Assembly (NCBI GenBank): GCA_035444285.1
Contig: DAOMOK010000004.1
Span: 387,464 to 451,463 of the forward strand
Source: CAADGU01 sp035444285
GTDB lineage: Bacteria > Chloroflexota > Anaerolineae > Promineifilales > Promineifilaceae
Reading direction: 5' to 3'
DNA length: 64,000 bases
Below, one piece after another: positions 8,670 through 16,683 of this stretch. Position 1 is the stretch's first letter. Each line of letters begins with the position of its first letter. The notes below the pieces were generated by a model. The model was given only the letters and a program-made list of their open reading frames with translations, made no database searches and was not told where the DNA came from. Made by a program: the position numbers and the translations under genes.

Positions 8670-9370
8670 CCGATTTCAAACAGATTTATGCCCATCAGCC
8701 GGCGCAGTATGAACGGCTGGTGGCGCGGGAGGATGTGGACGGCAACATCCTGAAGGCGCTGCAAGCCATACGGCCGTTGGCGCAAGCGGATGTGGTGGAG
8801 TTTGGCGCGGGCACGGGGCGGCTCACCGGCCTGCTGGCGCCATGGGTGCAGAGTATCCACGCTTACGATGAATCGGCGGCGATGCTGGCGGTGGCAGAAC
8901 GCAAATTGCGGACAAGTGGAGCGGCGAATTGGTACACGGCCCGAAGCCGCTTCGGGTTCGCCGTAGCCGACCACCGCTCCATCCCCTTACCAGACCAGTG
9001 TGCGGACATTTGTATTGAAGGATGGGCGTTTGGGCATTTTGTGGGCTGGCATCCGGCCAACTGGCGCGAGGAATCGGGTCGGGCGCTGGCGGAAATGGAA
9101 CGCTTGCTGAGACCTGGTGGGGTGATGATTTTGCTGGAAACGTTGGGCACTGGATTTGAGATACCCACACCGCCGGAGCAGTTACGGCCGTTTTACCACT
9201 GGCTCGAATCTGAACACCACTTCCACCACACCTGGATACGCACCGATTACCACTTTGCCAACCAGGCCGAAGCGGCCGAACTGCTTGGCTTCTTCTTCGG
9301 CCCGGACATGGCTGCCCGTGCCCAAATCCGCTTCCCCGAATGTACCGGTATCTGGCACAAAACCGTGTAG
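8666..9370 (+). CDS. Class I SAM-dependent methyltransferase
   Basis: A 234-residue Rossmann methyltransferase. Motif I is VVEFGAGTGRLTGLLA (about residues 33-48), and a later LRPGGVMILLETLG strand matches motif IV/V. The substrate is not evident. The start codon overlaps the ClC stop (ATGA), and GAGGA lies just upstream. Residues near 90-100 (TARSRFGFAV) are encoded by a 21-bp palindromic insert that splits an ACGGCCGT octamer; the same insert occurs in tilS. The insertion lies between motif I and the catalytic strands, probably in a surface loop. Confidence 0.85.
   Translation: MTDFKQIYAHQPAQYERLVAREDVDGNILKALQAIRPLAQADVVEFGAGTGRLTGLLAPWVQSIHAYDESAAMLAVAERKLRTSGAANWYTARSRFGFAVADHRSIPLPDQCADICIEGWAFGHFVGWHPANWREESGRALAEMERLLRPGGVMILLETLGTGFEIPTPPEQLRPFYHWLESEHHFHHTWIRTDYHFANQAEAAELLGFFFGPDMAARAQIRFPECTGIWHKTV
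8939..8967. repeat. 21-bp palindromic insert in ACGGCC^GT (methyltransferase gene)
   Basis: The sequence reads ACGGCC, then CGAAGCCGCTTCGGG plus a few bases and GCC, then GT. It looks like an octamer ACGGCCGT opened by 21 bp. A near-identical copy occurs at 28815-28840. Confidence 0.75.
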
Positions 9371-9373
9371 ACT

Positions 9374-9391
9374 TGTACAATATATTGCACA
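9374..9391. promoter_or_regulatory. Likely YefM operator overlapping the yefM-yoeB promoter
   Basis: An 18-bp near-perfect palindrome (TGTACAATATATTGCACA) contains TGTACA, the core hexamer known for YefM operators in E. coli, and a TACAAT-like -10 box. It lies 55 bp upstream of yefM. Autorepression by the antitoxin complex is inferred from this. Confidence 0.6.
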
Positions 9392-9422
9392 GACCTGACA
9401 GGTTTGAGAAAACCTGTCAGGT
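9392..9422. repeat. Short palindrome of the GACCTGACAGG family
   Basis: AGACCTGACAGGTTT and its reverse complement surround a 3-base loop. The same inner arms occur in the 94-bp elements at 25642 and 29757. Here it would form a hairpin in the yefM leader. Confidence 0.8.
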
Positions 9423-9445
9423 CTATTGATCAGAGTGAGGTTATC

Positions 9446-9700
9446 ATGCAAGTAGTTACGTTTACGGAAGCGAGAAATAATTTGAAAAGCATTTTGGACA
9501 GGGTAGTAACAGACGCCGATTACACGGTGATTACCCGACGTGATGCCGAAGACACGGTGGTTATGTCTCTGGAGTCGTTTAATAGCTTGTTGGAAACGGT
9601 CTACCTGCTCCGATCACCGGCGAACGCTTCCCACCTGGCCCGTTCAATCGAACAGTACCAAAATGGACAGGTCGTGGAAAGGGAATTGCTGGATGAGTAG
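9446..9700 (+). CDS. yefM: YefM/Phd family antitoxin
   Basis: An 84-residue antitoxin of the Phd/YefM type. The N-terminal DNA-binding part (MQVVTFTEARNNLKSILDRV, TVITRRDAEDTVVMSLESFNSL) matches the family closely, and the acidic tail would wrap and inhibit the YoeB toxin. I chose ATG 9446 rather than an upstream in-frame start at 9404, because the family begins at this methionine and GAGTGAGG precedes it. It overlaps yoeB by 8 bp. A TGTACA-containing palindrome upstream fits autorepression. Confidence 0.92.
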   Translation: MQVVTFTEARNNLKSILDRVVTDADYTVITRRDAEDTVVMSLESFNSLLETVYLLRSPANASHLARSIEQYQNGQVVERELLDE

Positions 9701-9953
9701 AAAGCTGGCCTGGACAGAGGCAGCCTGGTCAGATTATCTCTATTGGCAGTCTCAAGACAAAAAGACCTTAAAGCGCATCAACCGCTTAATTGAGGAGACC
9801 CGGCGAGATCCCTTTGCCGGTATTGGCAAACCAGAACCTTTGCGCGAAAATTTGTCTGGCTTTTGGTCACGCCGCATTGACGAGGCCAATCGCCTGATTT
9901 ACACGGTAGATGATGAATATCTCACGATTATCGCCTGCCGTTACCACTACTAG
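9693..9953 (+). CDS. yoeB: YoeB/Txe family mRNA interferase toxin
   Basis: An 86-residue RelE-superfamily toxin that cleaves mRNA on the ribosome. Start ATG 9693 lies inside the end of yefM. The residues that act in E. coli YoeB (E46, R65, H83) have direct counterparts at E48, R67 and H85, and the C-terminus CRYHY is typical, so the toxin looks intact. A longer in-frame reading from 9540 lies wholly in yefM and is rejected. The pair is inserted between the two M16 peptidase genes. Confidence 0.93.
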   Translation: MSRKLAWTEAAWSDYLYWQSQDKKTLKRINRLIEETRRDPFAGIGKPEPLRENLSGFWSRRIDEANRLIYTVDDEYLTIIACRYHY

Positions 9954-10009
9954 GCCACCAATTTCACGATGACACGAATTTATCCCGTAAAACCTAAACA
10001 CCTGACACC

Positions 10010-11296
10010 ATGACCAACGGCCGTTACCCCAACTCCCAAACCATCACCCGCCATACTTTATCCAATGGGCTGACCATCCTGGCCTATGAAAACTTTGCCT
10101 CGCCATCAGTAGTGATTGAGGGGCTGGTGCGGGTGGGGGCGTTGGCGGAAAACCGGGAAACGGCAGGATTGGCAAACTTCACGGCCGTCTCCCTGATGCG
10201 TGGTACCCAAAACCGGACGTTTGACGAGATTTATGAGGCGTTGGAATCGGCCGGCGCGGAATTGAGCTTTAGCGGCGCGTTTCATACCAGTGGATGGTCG
10301 GGGCAGGGGTTGGTGGAGGATTTTGGCCTCTTGTTGGAATTAGCTGCCGATGCTTTGCGCACTCCCACTTTTCCGCCGGAACAGATCGCCAAAGTACAGG
10401 GACAGTTACTCACCGGCCTGCAAATGCGCACCAACGACACCGGGCGCATGGCGAACCTGGCCTTTCACGAATTGATCTACAGTGGGCATCCCTACGGCCG
10501 TTCCGCCAGCGGCTATCCAGAGACGATCAGCCCGATCACCCCGGCCGATCTAGCCGCTTTCCATGCCCAACACTATGGGCCGCAGGGAGCGATTGTTGTG
10601 GTGGTGGGGGCCATCAAAGCGGAGGAAGCGATAGCGCGCGTCACGGCCGTGTTGGGCGACTGGCGCAATGAACGGCAGCAGGTCATTACCACCATCGCCG
10701 ATATGCCCCGCCCAGAATCTCATGTTCGCGTCCACGTGGCCATGCCGGACAAACATCAGGCCGATATTCGCCTGGGGCTGCCCGGCCCGCGCCGCGCTGC
10801 CCCCGATTACCTGGAAGCCAGCCTGATGAACACCATCCTCGGCGTGTTTGGTATGATGGGGCGCATTGGGCTGCGGGTGCGCGAGGAGGAAGGGCTGGCC
10901 TACTACGCTTACAGCCAATTGCAGGGTGGCCTGGGGCCATCCCCCTGGATTGCCGCGGCCGGGGTGGCCCCGGAAGCAGTGGAGCAGGCCATCGCCAGCA
11001 TCCTGGAAGAAGTGGATCGCATCCAAAATGAACCTGTACCCGCTGAGGAACTGGCCGACAGCCAGGCCTACCGCATCGGCTCGATGCCCATGGCGTTGGA
11101 GACAAACAGTGGGCTGGCTGATATTATTGGCGATATGGAGTTTTATGAACTGGGGCTGGATTATCTGACCGACTACCCGGCGCGCATCCAGGCCATCACC
11201 CCGGCGGACATTCAAGCCGCCGCCCAGAAATATCTGAGTACGGAACAGTTGGGCACGGCCGTAGCCGGCCCTGAATTAGTGAGCAGTGAGCGGTAA
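10010..11296 (+). CDS. M16 family peptidase-like protein, non-catalytic partner
   Basis: A 428-residue M16 protein of the same length as the one at 4130. At the place of HxxEH it reads GLANFTAVSLMRG, with no zinc ligands, so it cannot be catalytic alone. The C-terminal half keeps RVREEEGLAYYAYSQLQ, the Arg/Tyr-bearing segment that the partner chain supplies to the active site in M16B heterodimers. I infer that this is the regulatory or substrate-positioning subunit for the 4130 product. It follows yoeB by about 55 bp, and its last codons run into a heptamer array. No signal peptide is visible. Confidence 0.88.
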   Translation: MTNGRYPNSQTITRHTLSNGLTILAYENFASPSVVIEGLVRVGALAENRETAGLANFTAVSLMRGTQNRTFDEIYEALESAGAELSFSGAFHTSGWSGQGLVEDFGLLLELAADALRTPTFPPEQIAKVQGQLLTGLQMRTNDTGRMANLAFHELIYSGHPYGRSASGYPETISPITPADLAAFHAQHYGPQGAIVVVVGAIKAEEAIARVTAVLGDWRNERQQVITTIADMPRPESHVRVHVAMPDKHQADIRLGLPGPRRAAPDYLEASLMNTILGVFGMMGRIGLRVREEEGLAYYAYSQLQGGLGPSPWIAAAGVAPEAVEQAIASILEEVDRIQNEPVPAEELADSQAYRIGSMPMALETNSGLADIIGDMEFYELGLDYLTDYPARIQAITPADIQAAAQKYLSTEQLGTAVAGPELVSSER

Positions 11297-11356
11297 GCGG
11301 TGAGCAGTATCACACACTGCTCACTGCTCACTGCTCACTGCTTACTGCTTACTTCA
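11279..11356. repeat. 7-bp-period hairpin array (GTGAGCA/TGCTCAC type)
   Basis: Four diverged copies of GTGAGCA are followed by five copies of TGCTCAC or TGCTTAC. Together they fold as a long hairpin that fills the gap between the M16 partner gene and acpS. Confidence 0.88.
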
Positions 11357-11719
11357 ATGTTAGCAGCAGGCGTAGACATGATTGAAATTGCCCGCATTGA
11401 GCGGGGCATTGCCCGGCATGGCGACCGCTTTTTGCAGCGGTTTTTTACGGAGCAGGAGCAGGTGTTTTGCAACGGCCGTGCCGCCAGCCTGGCGGCGCGT
11501 TTTGCCGTGAAAGAGGCAGTGGGCAAGGCGTTAGGTACGGGCATTGGCGATATTCGTTGGCTTGATGTGGAAGTGGTGTGTGATGAACGTGGCAAACCAG
11601 AACTGGTGTTACATGATGCCGCCCAAGAACTGGCGCAATCGTGCGGTCTTACCCAATGGGCCATCAGCCTTTCGCATACAGAAACCCATGCTATCGCTTT
11701 TGTGGTGGCGATGGGATGA
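11357..11719 (+). CDS. acpS: Holo-[acyl-carrier-protein] synthase
   Basis: A 120-residue AcpS that transfers 4'-phosphopantetheine from CoA to the serine of acyl carrier protein. The magnesium-binding segment GVDMIEIARIERG near the start and the FAVKEAVGKALGTG block are both typical, as is the SLSHTETHAIAFV end. An upstream start at 11300 would add 19 residues encoded purely by the TGCTCAC repeat array, so I take ATG 11357. Its likely substrate is the ACP encoded at 44488-44727. There is no Shine-Dalgarno-like sequence; the repeat hairpin touches the start codon. Confidence 0.93.
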   Translation: MLAAGVDMIEIARIERGIARHGDRFLQRFFTEQEQVFCNGRAASLAARFAVKEAVGKALGTGIGDIRWLDVEVVCDERGKPELVLHDAAQELAQSCGLTQWAISLSHTETHAIAFVVAMG

Positions 11720-11781
11720 GCAGGTGGAGGGGTGATGAGGTGATCTTACAATCTCCACTCACAGAAATCAGGAGGCACACA

Positions 11782-12534
11782 ATGGCAGAATGGAAAGCAG
11801 ATGACGGTAGTTTGATACATTATGAACTTCATGGGAATGGCGGCAAACCGGCGATGCTGCTGCTGCCTGGTTTGTTGGGCACAATTGGGGCGCAGTGGCG
11901 GCCATTCATTAAGCCGCTTTCGGCTGATTATCAGGTGATCTTGATGGATTTAAGGGGGCACGGCCGTTCCACCAACACCGCCAAAGACCTCAACCCGGAA
12001 AAGATGATGTTTGATGTCAGTGGCTTGCTGGATGCCCTGAATGTGCCGGTAGTGCATGTGGCTGGATACAGCCTGGGCGGGTATCTGGGGCTGATGTTGG
12101 CGCTGAAAGAGCCACGCCGTGTGGCTACCTTGCTGATGCACGCCACCAAATTTTTCTGGACACAAGAAGCTGCCGCTAAAATGCAGCAGCAGCTAGACCC
12201 AGACATCATGGCTAAAAAAGTATCCACCTATGCCGAACAGTTGGCGCACGAACATGGCGCGCGCCACTGGCGTGTGTTGGTGCGACAGGCCGCCGATATG
12301 ACCACTTTTCTGGTGGACAATGGTATCACCGAGCGCATGGCGTCCCATACGCAGTGCCCCGTGTTAGTCAGCGTTGGCGACCGGGATGAGCTGGTTCCTG
12401 TGAATGAGGCGCTACGGCTGGCTCGTTTGTTTAACCAGGGTGAACTCATCGTGTTGCCCGGTGTGCGCCACCCCTTCCAGACGGTGCGCGCTATTCCCTT
12501 GCTGCCGATGATGCAGCATTTTCATAGGATATGA
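11782..12534 (+). CDS. Alpha/beta hydrolase
   Basis: A 250-residue alpha/beta-hydrolase. The nucleophile elbow GYSLGG (about residues 95-100) and a late GVRHPF histidine region fit the Ser-Asp-His triad, with an acid candidate in VGDRDELVP. The oxyanion-hole region LLLPGLLGT is also in place. The start at ATG 11782 follows AGGAGG at good spacing; a longer reading from 11641 overlaps acpS in another frame and is rejected. The substrate is unknown. The protein resembles the small esterase/lactonase and peroxidase-like group. Confidence 0.87.
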   Translation: MAEWKADDGSLIHYELHGNGGKPAMLLLPGLLGTIGAQWRPFIKPLSADYQVILMDLRGHGRSTNTAKDLNPEKMMFDVSGLLDALNVPVVHVAGYSLGGYLGLMLALKEPRRVATLLMHATKFFWTQEAAAKMQQQLDPDIMAKKVSTYAEQLAHEHGARHWRVLVRQAADMTTFLVDNGITERMASHTQCPVLVSVGDRDELVPVNEALRLARLFNQGELIVLPGVRHPFQTVRAIPLLPMMQHFHRI

Positions 12535-12568
12535 GATTAGAGATTACCAATCTCCAATCTCTAATCTT
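12533..12568. repeat. 7-bp-period hairpin array (GATTAGA type)
   Basis: GATTAGAGATT on the left and AATCTCCAATCTCTAATC on the right form a hairpin that ends 3-4 bp before the start codon at 12572. Confidence 0.85.
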
Positions 12569-12571
12569 GCT

Positions 12572-13426
12572 ATGTCCAAACGTTTATTAGCCATTTTGGC
12601 CCATCCAGATGATGAATCCTTTGGCCCTGGGGGTACGTTTGCCCGTTATGTGGCTGAAGGAGTGGATGTGCATATTGCCATTGCCACTGATGGCGCCGCC
12701 GGTTCGGTGGTGGATGAGTACAAAGACGCCCACGACCAACTGGTGGCCGTGCGTGCCGAAGAATTGCAGAAGGCGGTGGCTATTTTAGGTGCAACATTAC
12801 ACACGTTAGACTACCGCGATTCAGGTTACGTTGGCGACCCGGCCAATGAACACCCCGATGCCTTTATCAACGCCGATTTACACGAGGCGACGGGCAAAGT
12901 GGTGCGGCTGATTCGGGAAATTCGGCCGCAGGTGGTGATTACCCATGACGAGATGGGCGGTTACCTGCACCCTGACCACATCATGTGCTGGAAGATCGCG
13001 ACGCCTGCGTTTATGGCCGCTGCCGACCCGACGCAATACCCGGAATTGGGCCTGGAACCGTACCAACCACAGCGGTTGTATTACACGGCGTTTTCTAATC
13101 GCTGGGTGAAGTTTGGCATTTTTATCCTCAAATTACGCCGCCAGGACCCCACCCGGTTTGGGCGCAACGGCGATATTGACCTGACCAAAATTGGCATGGA
13201 TCCCAAACAAATCAACACGGTGATTGATTATCGGCCGTATTGGGATGTGAAAATGGCGGCCAGCGCAGCCCACGCCAGCCAGGGTGGGGGCACGGGTGGT
13301 ATCCGCCGTATGCCCATCTGGTTGATGCGCCGCTTCCTGGCCAAAGATACGTATATTCGCGCTTATCCCCCAGGCTTGAACGGCCGTCGGGAAACTGACC
13401 TGTTTGCTGGAGTAAGTGGAAGCTAA
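12572..13426 (+). CDS. PIG-L/LmbE family N-deacetylase
   Basis: A 284-residue zinc-dependent deacetylase of the PIG-L/LmbE family. The zinc motif HPDDESFG is at residues 11-18, and the third ligand is in HPDH near 131. Relatives include MshB and Mca of mycothiol metabolism, BshB of bacillithiol metabolism and N-acetylglucosaminyl-phosphatidylinositol deacetylase. Nothing here decides the substrate, though length and the YDYRDSGY-type middle resemble the Mca-like branch. It has no Shine-Dalgarno sequence; a repeat hairpin abuts its start codon. Confidence 0.87.
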   Translation: MSKRLLAILAHPDDESFGPGGTFARYVAEGVDVHIAIATDGAAGSVVDEYKDAHDQLVAVRAEELQKAVAILGATLHTLDYRDSGYVGDPANEHPDAFINADLHEATGKVVRLIREIRPQVVITHDEMGGYLHPDHIMCWKIATPAFMAAADPTQYPELGLEPYQPQRLYYTAFSNRWVKFGIFILKLRRQDPTRFGRNGDIDLTKIGMDPKQINTVIDYRPYWDVKMAASAAHASQGGGTGGIRRMPIWLMRRFLAKDTYIRAYPPGLNGRRETDLFAGVSGS

Positions 13427-13439
13427 TTTTTTTTGATGC

Positions 13440-13528
13440 AAGAGATTTGGAGATTGGGAGATCAGGAGATTAGAAGAGTGGTTTGCGTATAATCTTCCAG
13501 TCTCTCAATCTCTCAGTCTCCTGATTGG
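13440..13528. repeat. 7-bp-period array with inverted arm (GAGATT type)
   Basis: The left arm has several GGAGATT-like heptamers and the right arm several CTCAATCT-like heptamers. It fills the gap before the gene at 13538, whose GGGAG ribosome-binding site lies in or next to the array. Confidence 0.75.
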
Positions 13529-13537
13529 GAGAAAAGA

Positions 13538-14494
13538 ATGAACTTATTTCGTCGTACATTGCGTTTGTTATTTGTGTTGACCGGGCTGTTGGCCGGGTTG
13601 GTGGCGGTGCTGGCGGCTTATTTTGCCCGCCAAATCGTCAGCCCACCACGCCTGCGGCTGTGGGTGACGCCCGGCGAATTGGGCATGCCCTATGACAATG
13701 TGCAGTTCCCGGCGCTGGATGGCATTCGCCTGAGCGGTTGGTTTATTCCCGCCCCGGCCCATTCGCGGCGCAAAGGGGCCACTGTGATCATGGTACATGG
13801 CTGGCCCTGGAACCGGTTGGGAACGACGGCCGTGTCCCTGCTAGACAAACTAACCAACAGCCAATCGGTCGAATTGATCCGTCTGGCCCATGCGCTGCAC
13901 CAGGATGGTTTTAACGTGCTCATGTTTGATCTGCGCAATCATGGGGAGAGCGCCGCTGCGCCGCCGGTCACGTTTGGCATTGAAGAGTCAAAGGATTTGC
14001 TGGGGGCGGCAGCCTTTGTGAAAACCCGACCGGAAGTAGACCCACAGCGCATCGCGGCCATTGGTTTTTCGATGGGTGGCAATACAGTGCTGTATTCGCT
14101 GCCGCAAACGCGGGAGATTCAGGCGGCGATAGCCGTGCAGCCAACGTCGGTGGGGGTTTTTGCGGAGCGTTACGGCCGTGATAATCTCGGCCCGCTCTCC
14201 TTTTTCATCTTGCCGTTGGCGGAAAAGTTGTATCAGATGCAGGGGGGACGGCCGTTCCATGATATTCGGCCTGGTTCGGCGGCCGCTCATGCCGGTCGTG
14301 TGCCAGTGTTGTACATTCAAGGGAGCGGCGATGCCTGGGGCAGCGCCGCGGATGTGGCCCAAATGGCGGCTGCCACCCCCAACCCCAGCGGCCCGCTATT
14401 TGTGGAATCCACCCACCGATTTGATGGCTACCAATACCTGCTCAATAACCCCCAGATAGCCACCGCTTTTTTTGAACAGCACCTGCCGGAGTGA
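13538..14494 (+). CDS. Membrane-anchored alpha/beta hydrolase
   Basis: A 318-residue protein with one N-terminal membrane helix (about residues 9-30), then an alpha/beta-hydrolase domain facing outward or anchored to the membrane. The nucleophile elbow is GFSMGG (about 178-183), the oxyanion region is VHGWPWN, and late residues ESTHRFDGYQ supply a plausible histidine. It resembles the BEM46/YqkD-like membrane hydrolases. GGGAGAAAAGA sits directly before the ATG. It ends near another repeat hairpin. Confidence 0.83.
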   Translation: MNLFRRTLRLLFVLTGLLAGLVAVLAAYFARQIVSPPRLRLWVTPGELGMPYDNVQFPALDGIRLSGWFIPAPAHSRRKGATVIMVHGWPWNRLGTTAVSLLDKLTNSQSVELIRLAHALHQDGFNVLMFDLRNHGESAAAPPVTFGIEESKDLLGAAAFVKTRPEVDPQRIAAIGFSMGGNTVLYSLPQTREIQAAIAVQPTSVGVFAERYGRDNLGPLSFFILPLAEKLYQMQGGRPFHDIRPGSAAAHAGRVPVLYIQGSGDAWGSAADVAQMAAATPNPSGPLFVESTHRFDGYQYLLNNPQIATAFFEQHLPE

Positions 14495-14495
14495 G

Positions 14496-14536
14496 TAAGG
14501 AATGGGGTAATCGAGTAATTACCCCATTCCCCAGTT
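14496..14536. repeat. Inverted repeat array between convergent genes (GGGGTAAT type)
   Basis: GGAATGGGGTAAT and its complement ATTACCCCATTCC surround a short loop. It lies between the hydrolase stop and the convergent glycosyltransferase stop, where it could act as a bidirectional terminator. Confidence 0.75.
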
Positions 14537-15752
14537 ACAGCTCTTTTTCTGGCCCATATCCTTGCATATCGCGGGCTACTTCAATTTCCCGTTTGCTCAG
14601 TTCGGCCAACACTTGCAACAGTATCCAGTAAATAAACAACTGTCCGCCGACCAGAAAAGCCATGGCGCCAAATAGCAGGTAAAACCACAACCGCTCAATC
14701 GGCCAATCGCCGCCTATTGTCAGGGCCATGCTGACCAGACCAACCAACGATCCCAATACAATACCCACCAGGCCGAGCCAGCCAAAGTGGCGGTTGAGCG
14801 GTTTTTTGAAGACCGGTTTTTTGAACAAACCTTGCCGCATGGGTCTTTTATGGAAAATGGAGACCATATAGTTAAAGGTTACGCCCAGGGCAAAGATGCT
14901 GACGCCGCTCACGGCCGTGACCAGTGCCGTATAAATAGCCACCACCCCCCATGCACCCAATGTCGTTACCCCGCTTAAGCGGGCTAACACCAGCCCTACC
15001 AGCACCAACAGGGAAATACCCACCAGCGTTACGCCGATCAGACCCAGCAGCCGTACCGGGTTATAGGTCAGCGCCGTCCACACGATAGATTGCAGAAACA
15101 GCGAACCATCATGCACCACGCTCAGCTTTGAGCGTCCTACCCGCTCACTATAGGGGATGGGAATTTCCTTCACCGTGACCCCTTCATGAATGGCGCGGGT
15201 ACTCATGACCGGCGTCAAATTCAGGCCATCCGGCAGTGGGTATATCTGATCTAAAATTTCGCGCTTAAAGACACGCATCCCACTGGCCGGGTCTTGCACC
15301 CGCTGGTTACCCAAAATGGTGAGCAGATTTGACCAGATAAAGTTGCCCAATTTGCGCATGGGCGGCATGTGGCTTTCTGCACCGCCGCGCCGCGAGCCAA
15401 CCACCAGATCGGCTCCGTTCAATGCTTCCTTGCATAATTGAGGGAAATACTCCGGCGGGTAGGTGCCATCAGCGTCCAGGAAAGCGATCAACTCACCAGA
15501 AGCCTGGCTAAAGCCGGTCTTGAGCGCGCCGCCGTACCCTTTGTTCTGGGGGTGCTGGATGAGGGTGACGCCATCAATGCTGTTAGCGATTTCCACCGTG
15601 CGGTCTTTAGACCCATCATCAACGACCAGCAGTTCGAGATTATTGACGCCGACTTCTTTGAGTGACTCGCGGATGGAAAGGACGCGGTGGGCGATTTCGG
15701 CGATGCCGCCTTCTTCGTTATAGGCGGGGATTACAACTGAGAGTGTGGTCAT
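14535..15752 (-). CDS. GT2 glycosyltransferase, dolichyl/undecaprenyl-phosphate sugar synthase type
   Basis: A 405-residue protein with an N-terminal GT-A domain (VVIPAYNEEGGIAE, then VVDDGSKDRT and LDADGTYPPE with the metal-binding DxD) and about four C-terminal membrane helices. This layout is that of polyprenyl-phosphate mannose/glucose synthases, which load a sugar onto a lipid carrier for later transfer outside the cell. AGGAAA lies before the ATG at 15752. It sits downstream of the acyltransferase gene on the same strand, so both probably serve one surface glycan. Confidence 0.88.
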   Translation of the reverse strand: MTTLSVVIPAYNEEGGIAEIAHRVLSIRESLKEVGVNNLELLVVDDGSKDRTVEIANSIDGVTLIQHPQNKGYGGALKTGFSQASGELIAFLDADGTYPPEYFPQLCKEALNGADLVVGSRRGGAESHMPPMRKLGNFIWSNLLTILGNQRVQDPASGMRVFKREILDQIYPLPDGLNLTPVMSTRAIHEGVTVKEIPIPYSERVGRSKLSVVHDGSLFLQSIVWTALTYNPVRLLGLIGVTLVGISLLVLVGLVLARLSGVTTLGAWGVVAIYTALVTAVSGVSIFALGVTFNYMVSIFHKRPMRQGLFKKPVFKKPLNRHFGWLGLVGIVLGSLVGLVSMALTIGGDWPIERLWFYLLFGAMAFLVGGQLFIYWILLQVLAELSKREIEVARDMQGYGPEKEL

Positions 15753-15766
15753 AGGGTTTCCTGTTA

Positions 15767-15826
15767 TTGGAGATTAGAGATTGGAGACGTTTTCAATCTC
15801 CAATCTCCAATCTCTAATCCTCTAAA
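15767..15826. repeat. 7-bp-period hairpin array (GATTGGA/TCCAATC type)
   Basis: Three GATTGGA or GATTAGA heptamers face four TCCAATC or TCTAATC heptamers across a short loop. The array lies between the glycosyltransferase and acyltransferase genes, both on the minus strand. Confidence 0.88.
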
Positions 15827-16559
15827 TATGATAGATTTTCCGGTCAGGATAGGGCGGCTGCCCGTCAATTTCCTTGATGACTTTGGCCGGGACGCCGCCG
15901 ACAACAGTATGGGGTGGCACATCTTTGGTGACGACGGCCCCGGCGGCGACCACGGCTCCTTTGCCTACGCGCACGCCGTCGGTGATGACGGCGCCTGCCC
16001 CCAGCCAGACATCATCTTCGATGACAATGCCTTCGGCGGTAATGCCTTGTTCAACAAACGGCCGTGTCCGGTCAGCAAACACATGATTCACCGCAATAAT
16101 TTGGGTGAAGGGCGAGGTGTAGACGCGGTCGCCAATGGTCACGCCCCCCTGTCCCCGAATGACTGTATACTCACCCACCAGACTATCTTTGCCGATTGTG
16201 ATACCGGACTGGGGCAGGCCGCGAAAGTTATAAACGTGCAGCACGGCGCCGTGCATCACAATACTGTTATCGCCAATTTCAATCCCATTAGGGCAGGCAT
16301 GTAAATAAGTGCGCTGATCCAGATAAACACCGTTGCCCAATTTGATGTAATTGGCAAAGCGGAGACGGACGCCGTTTTCAATGGCTGCCTGTCCTTCCAT
16401 TTTTAAGATGAGCCGGTACAGCACCCCGCGAATGCCAATGCCGATGATAGTGGGAATCCAGCCAACAAGCAGATAAAGGGTTTGCTCTAGGAGGTAACGG
16501 CCGTTGCTGCTGGCCTGCCGACTGAGATATAGTTTGACGCCATCTACTGCTGAAGCCAC
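15822..16559 (-). CDS. Hexapeptide-repeat acyltransferase (LbH, WbbJ-like)
   Basis: A 245-residue left-handed beta-helix acyltransferase. Several [IV]-G-x4 turns are visible (IGDNSIVMHG, IGKDSLVGE, IGDRVYTSP, VGKGAVVAAGAVVTKDVP), and the C-terminus VVGGVPAKVIKEI is diagnostic of the sugar O-acetyltransferase group. It probably acetylates a glycan or its precursor, with the catalytic histidine in the HVFADRTRP loop. The start is GTG at 16559, preceded at good distance by AGAGG. It is likely cotranscribed with the downstream glycosyltransferase despite the hairpin array between them. Confidence 0.88.
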   Translation of the reverse strand: MASAVDGVKLYLSRQASSNGRYLLEQTLYLLVGWIPTIIGIGIRGVLYRLILKMEGQAAIENGVRLRFANYIKLGNGVYLDQRTYLHACPNGIEIGDNSIVMHGAVLHVYNFRGLPQSGITIGKDSLVGEYTVIRGQGGVTIGDRVYTSPFTQIIAVNHVFADRTRPFVEQGITAEGIVIEDDVWLGAGAVITDGVRVGKGAVVAAGAVVTKDVPPHTVVGGVPAKVIKEIDGQPPYPDRKIYHI

Positions 16560-16630
16560 AAAACCTCTAAAAATATCGAAATTCAGGTTTGATTATTCGG
16601 GCAGTGACTTAAGATGCCTATTAAGTGGGG

Positions 16631-16683
16631 GGAGAAGGTTGCAGGTTGCAGGTAAGCACTTGCCACTTGCCACCTGCCACCTT
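16631..16683. repeat. 7-bp-period hairpin array (GGTTGCA/TTGCCAC type)
   Basis: GGTTGCA repeats are followed by CTTGCCA and CCTGCCA repeats, forming a hairpin. It lies between the PAC2 and acyltransferase genes, both on the minus strand. Confidence 0.8.
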
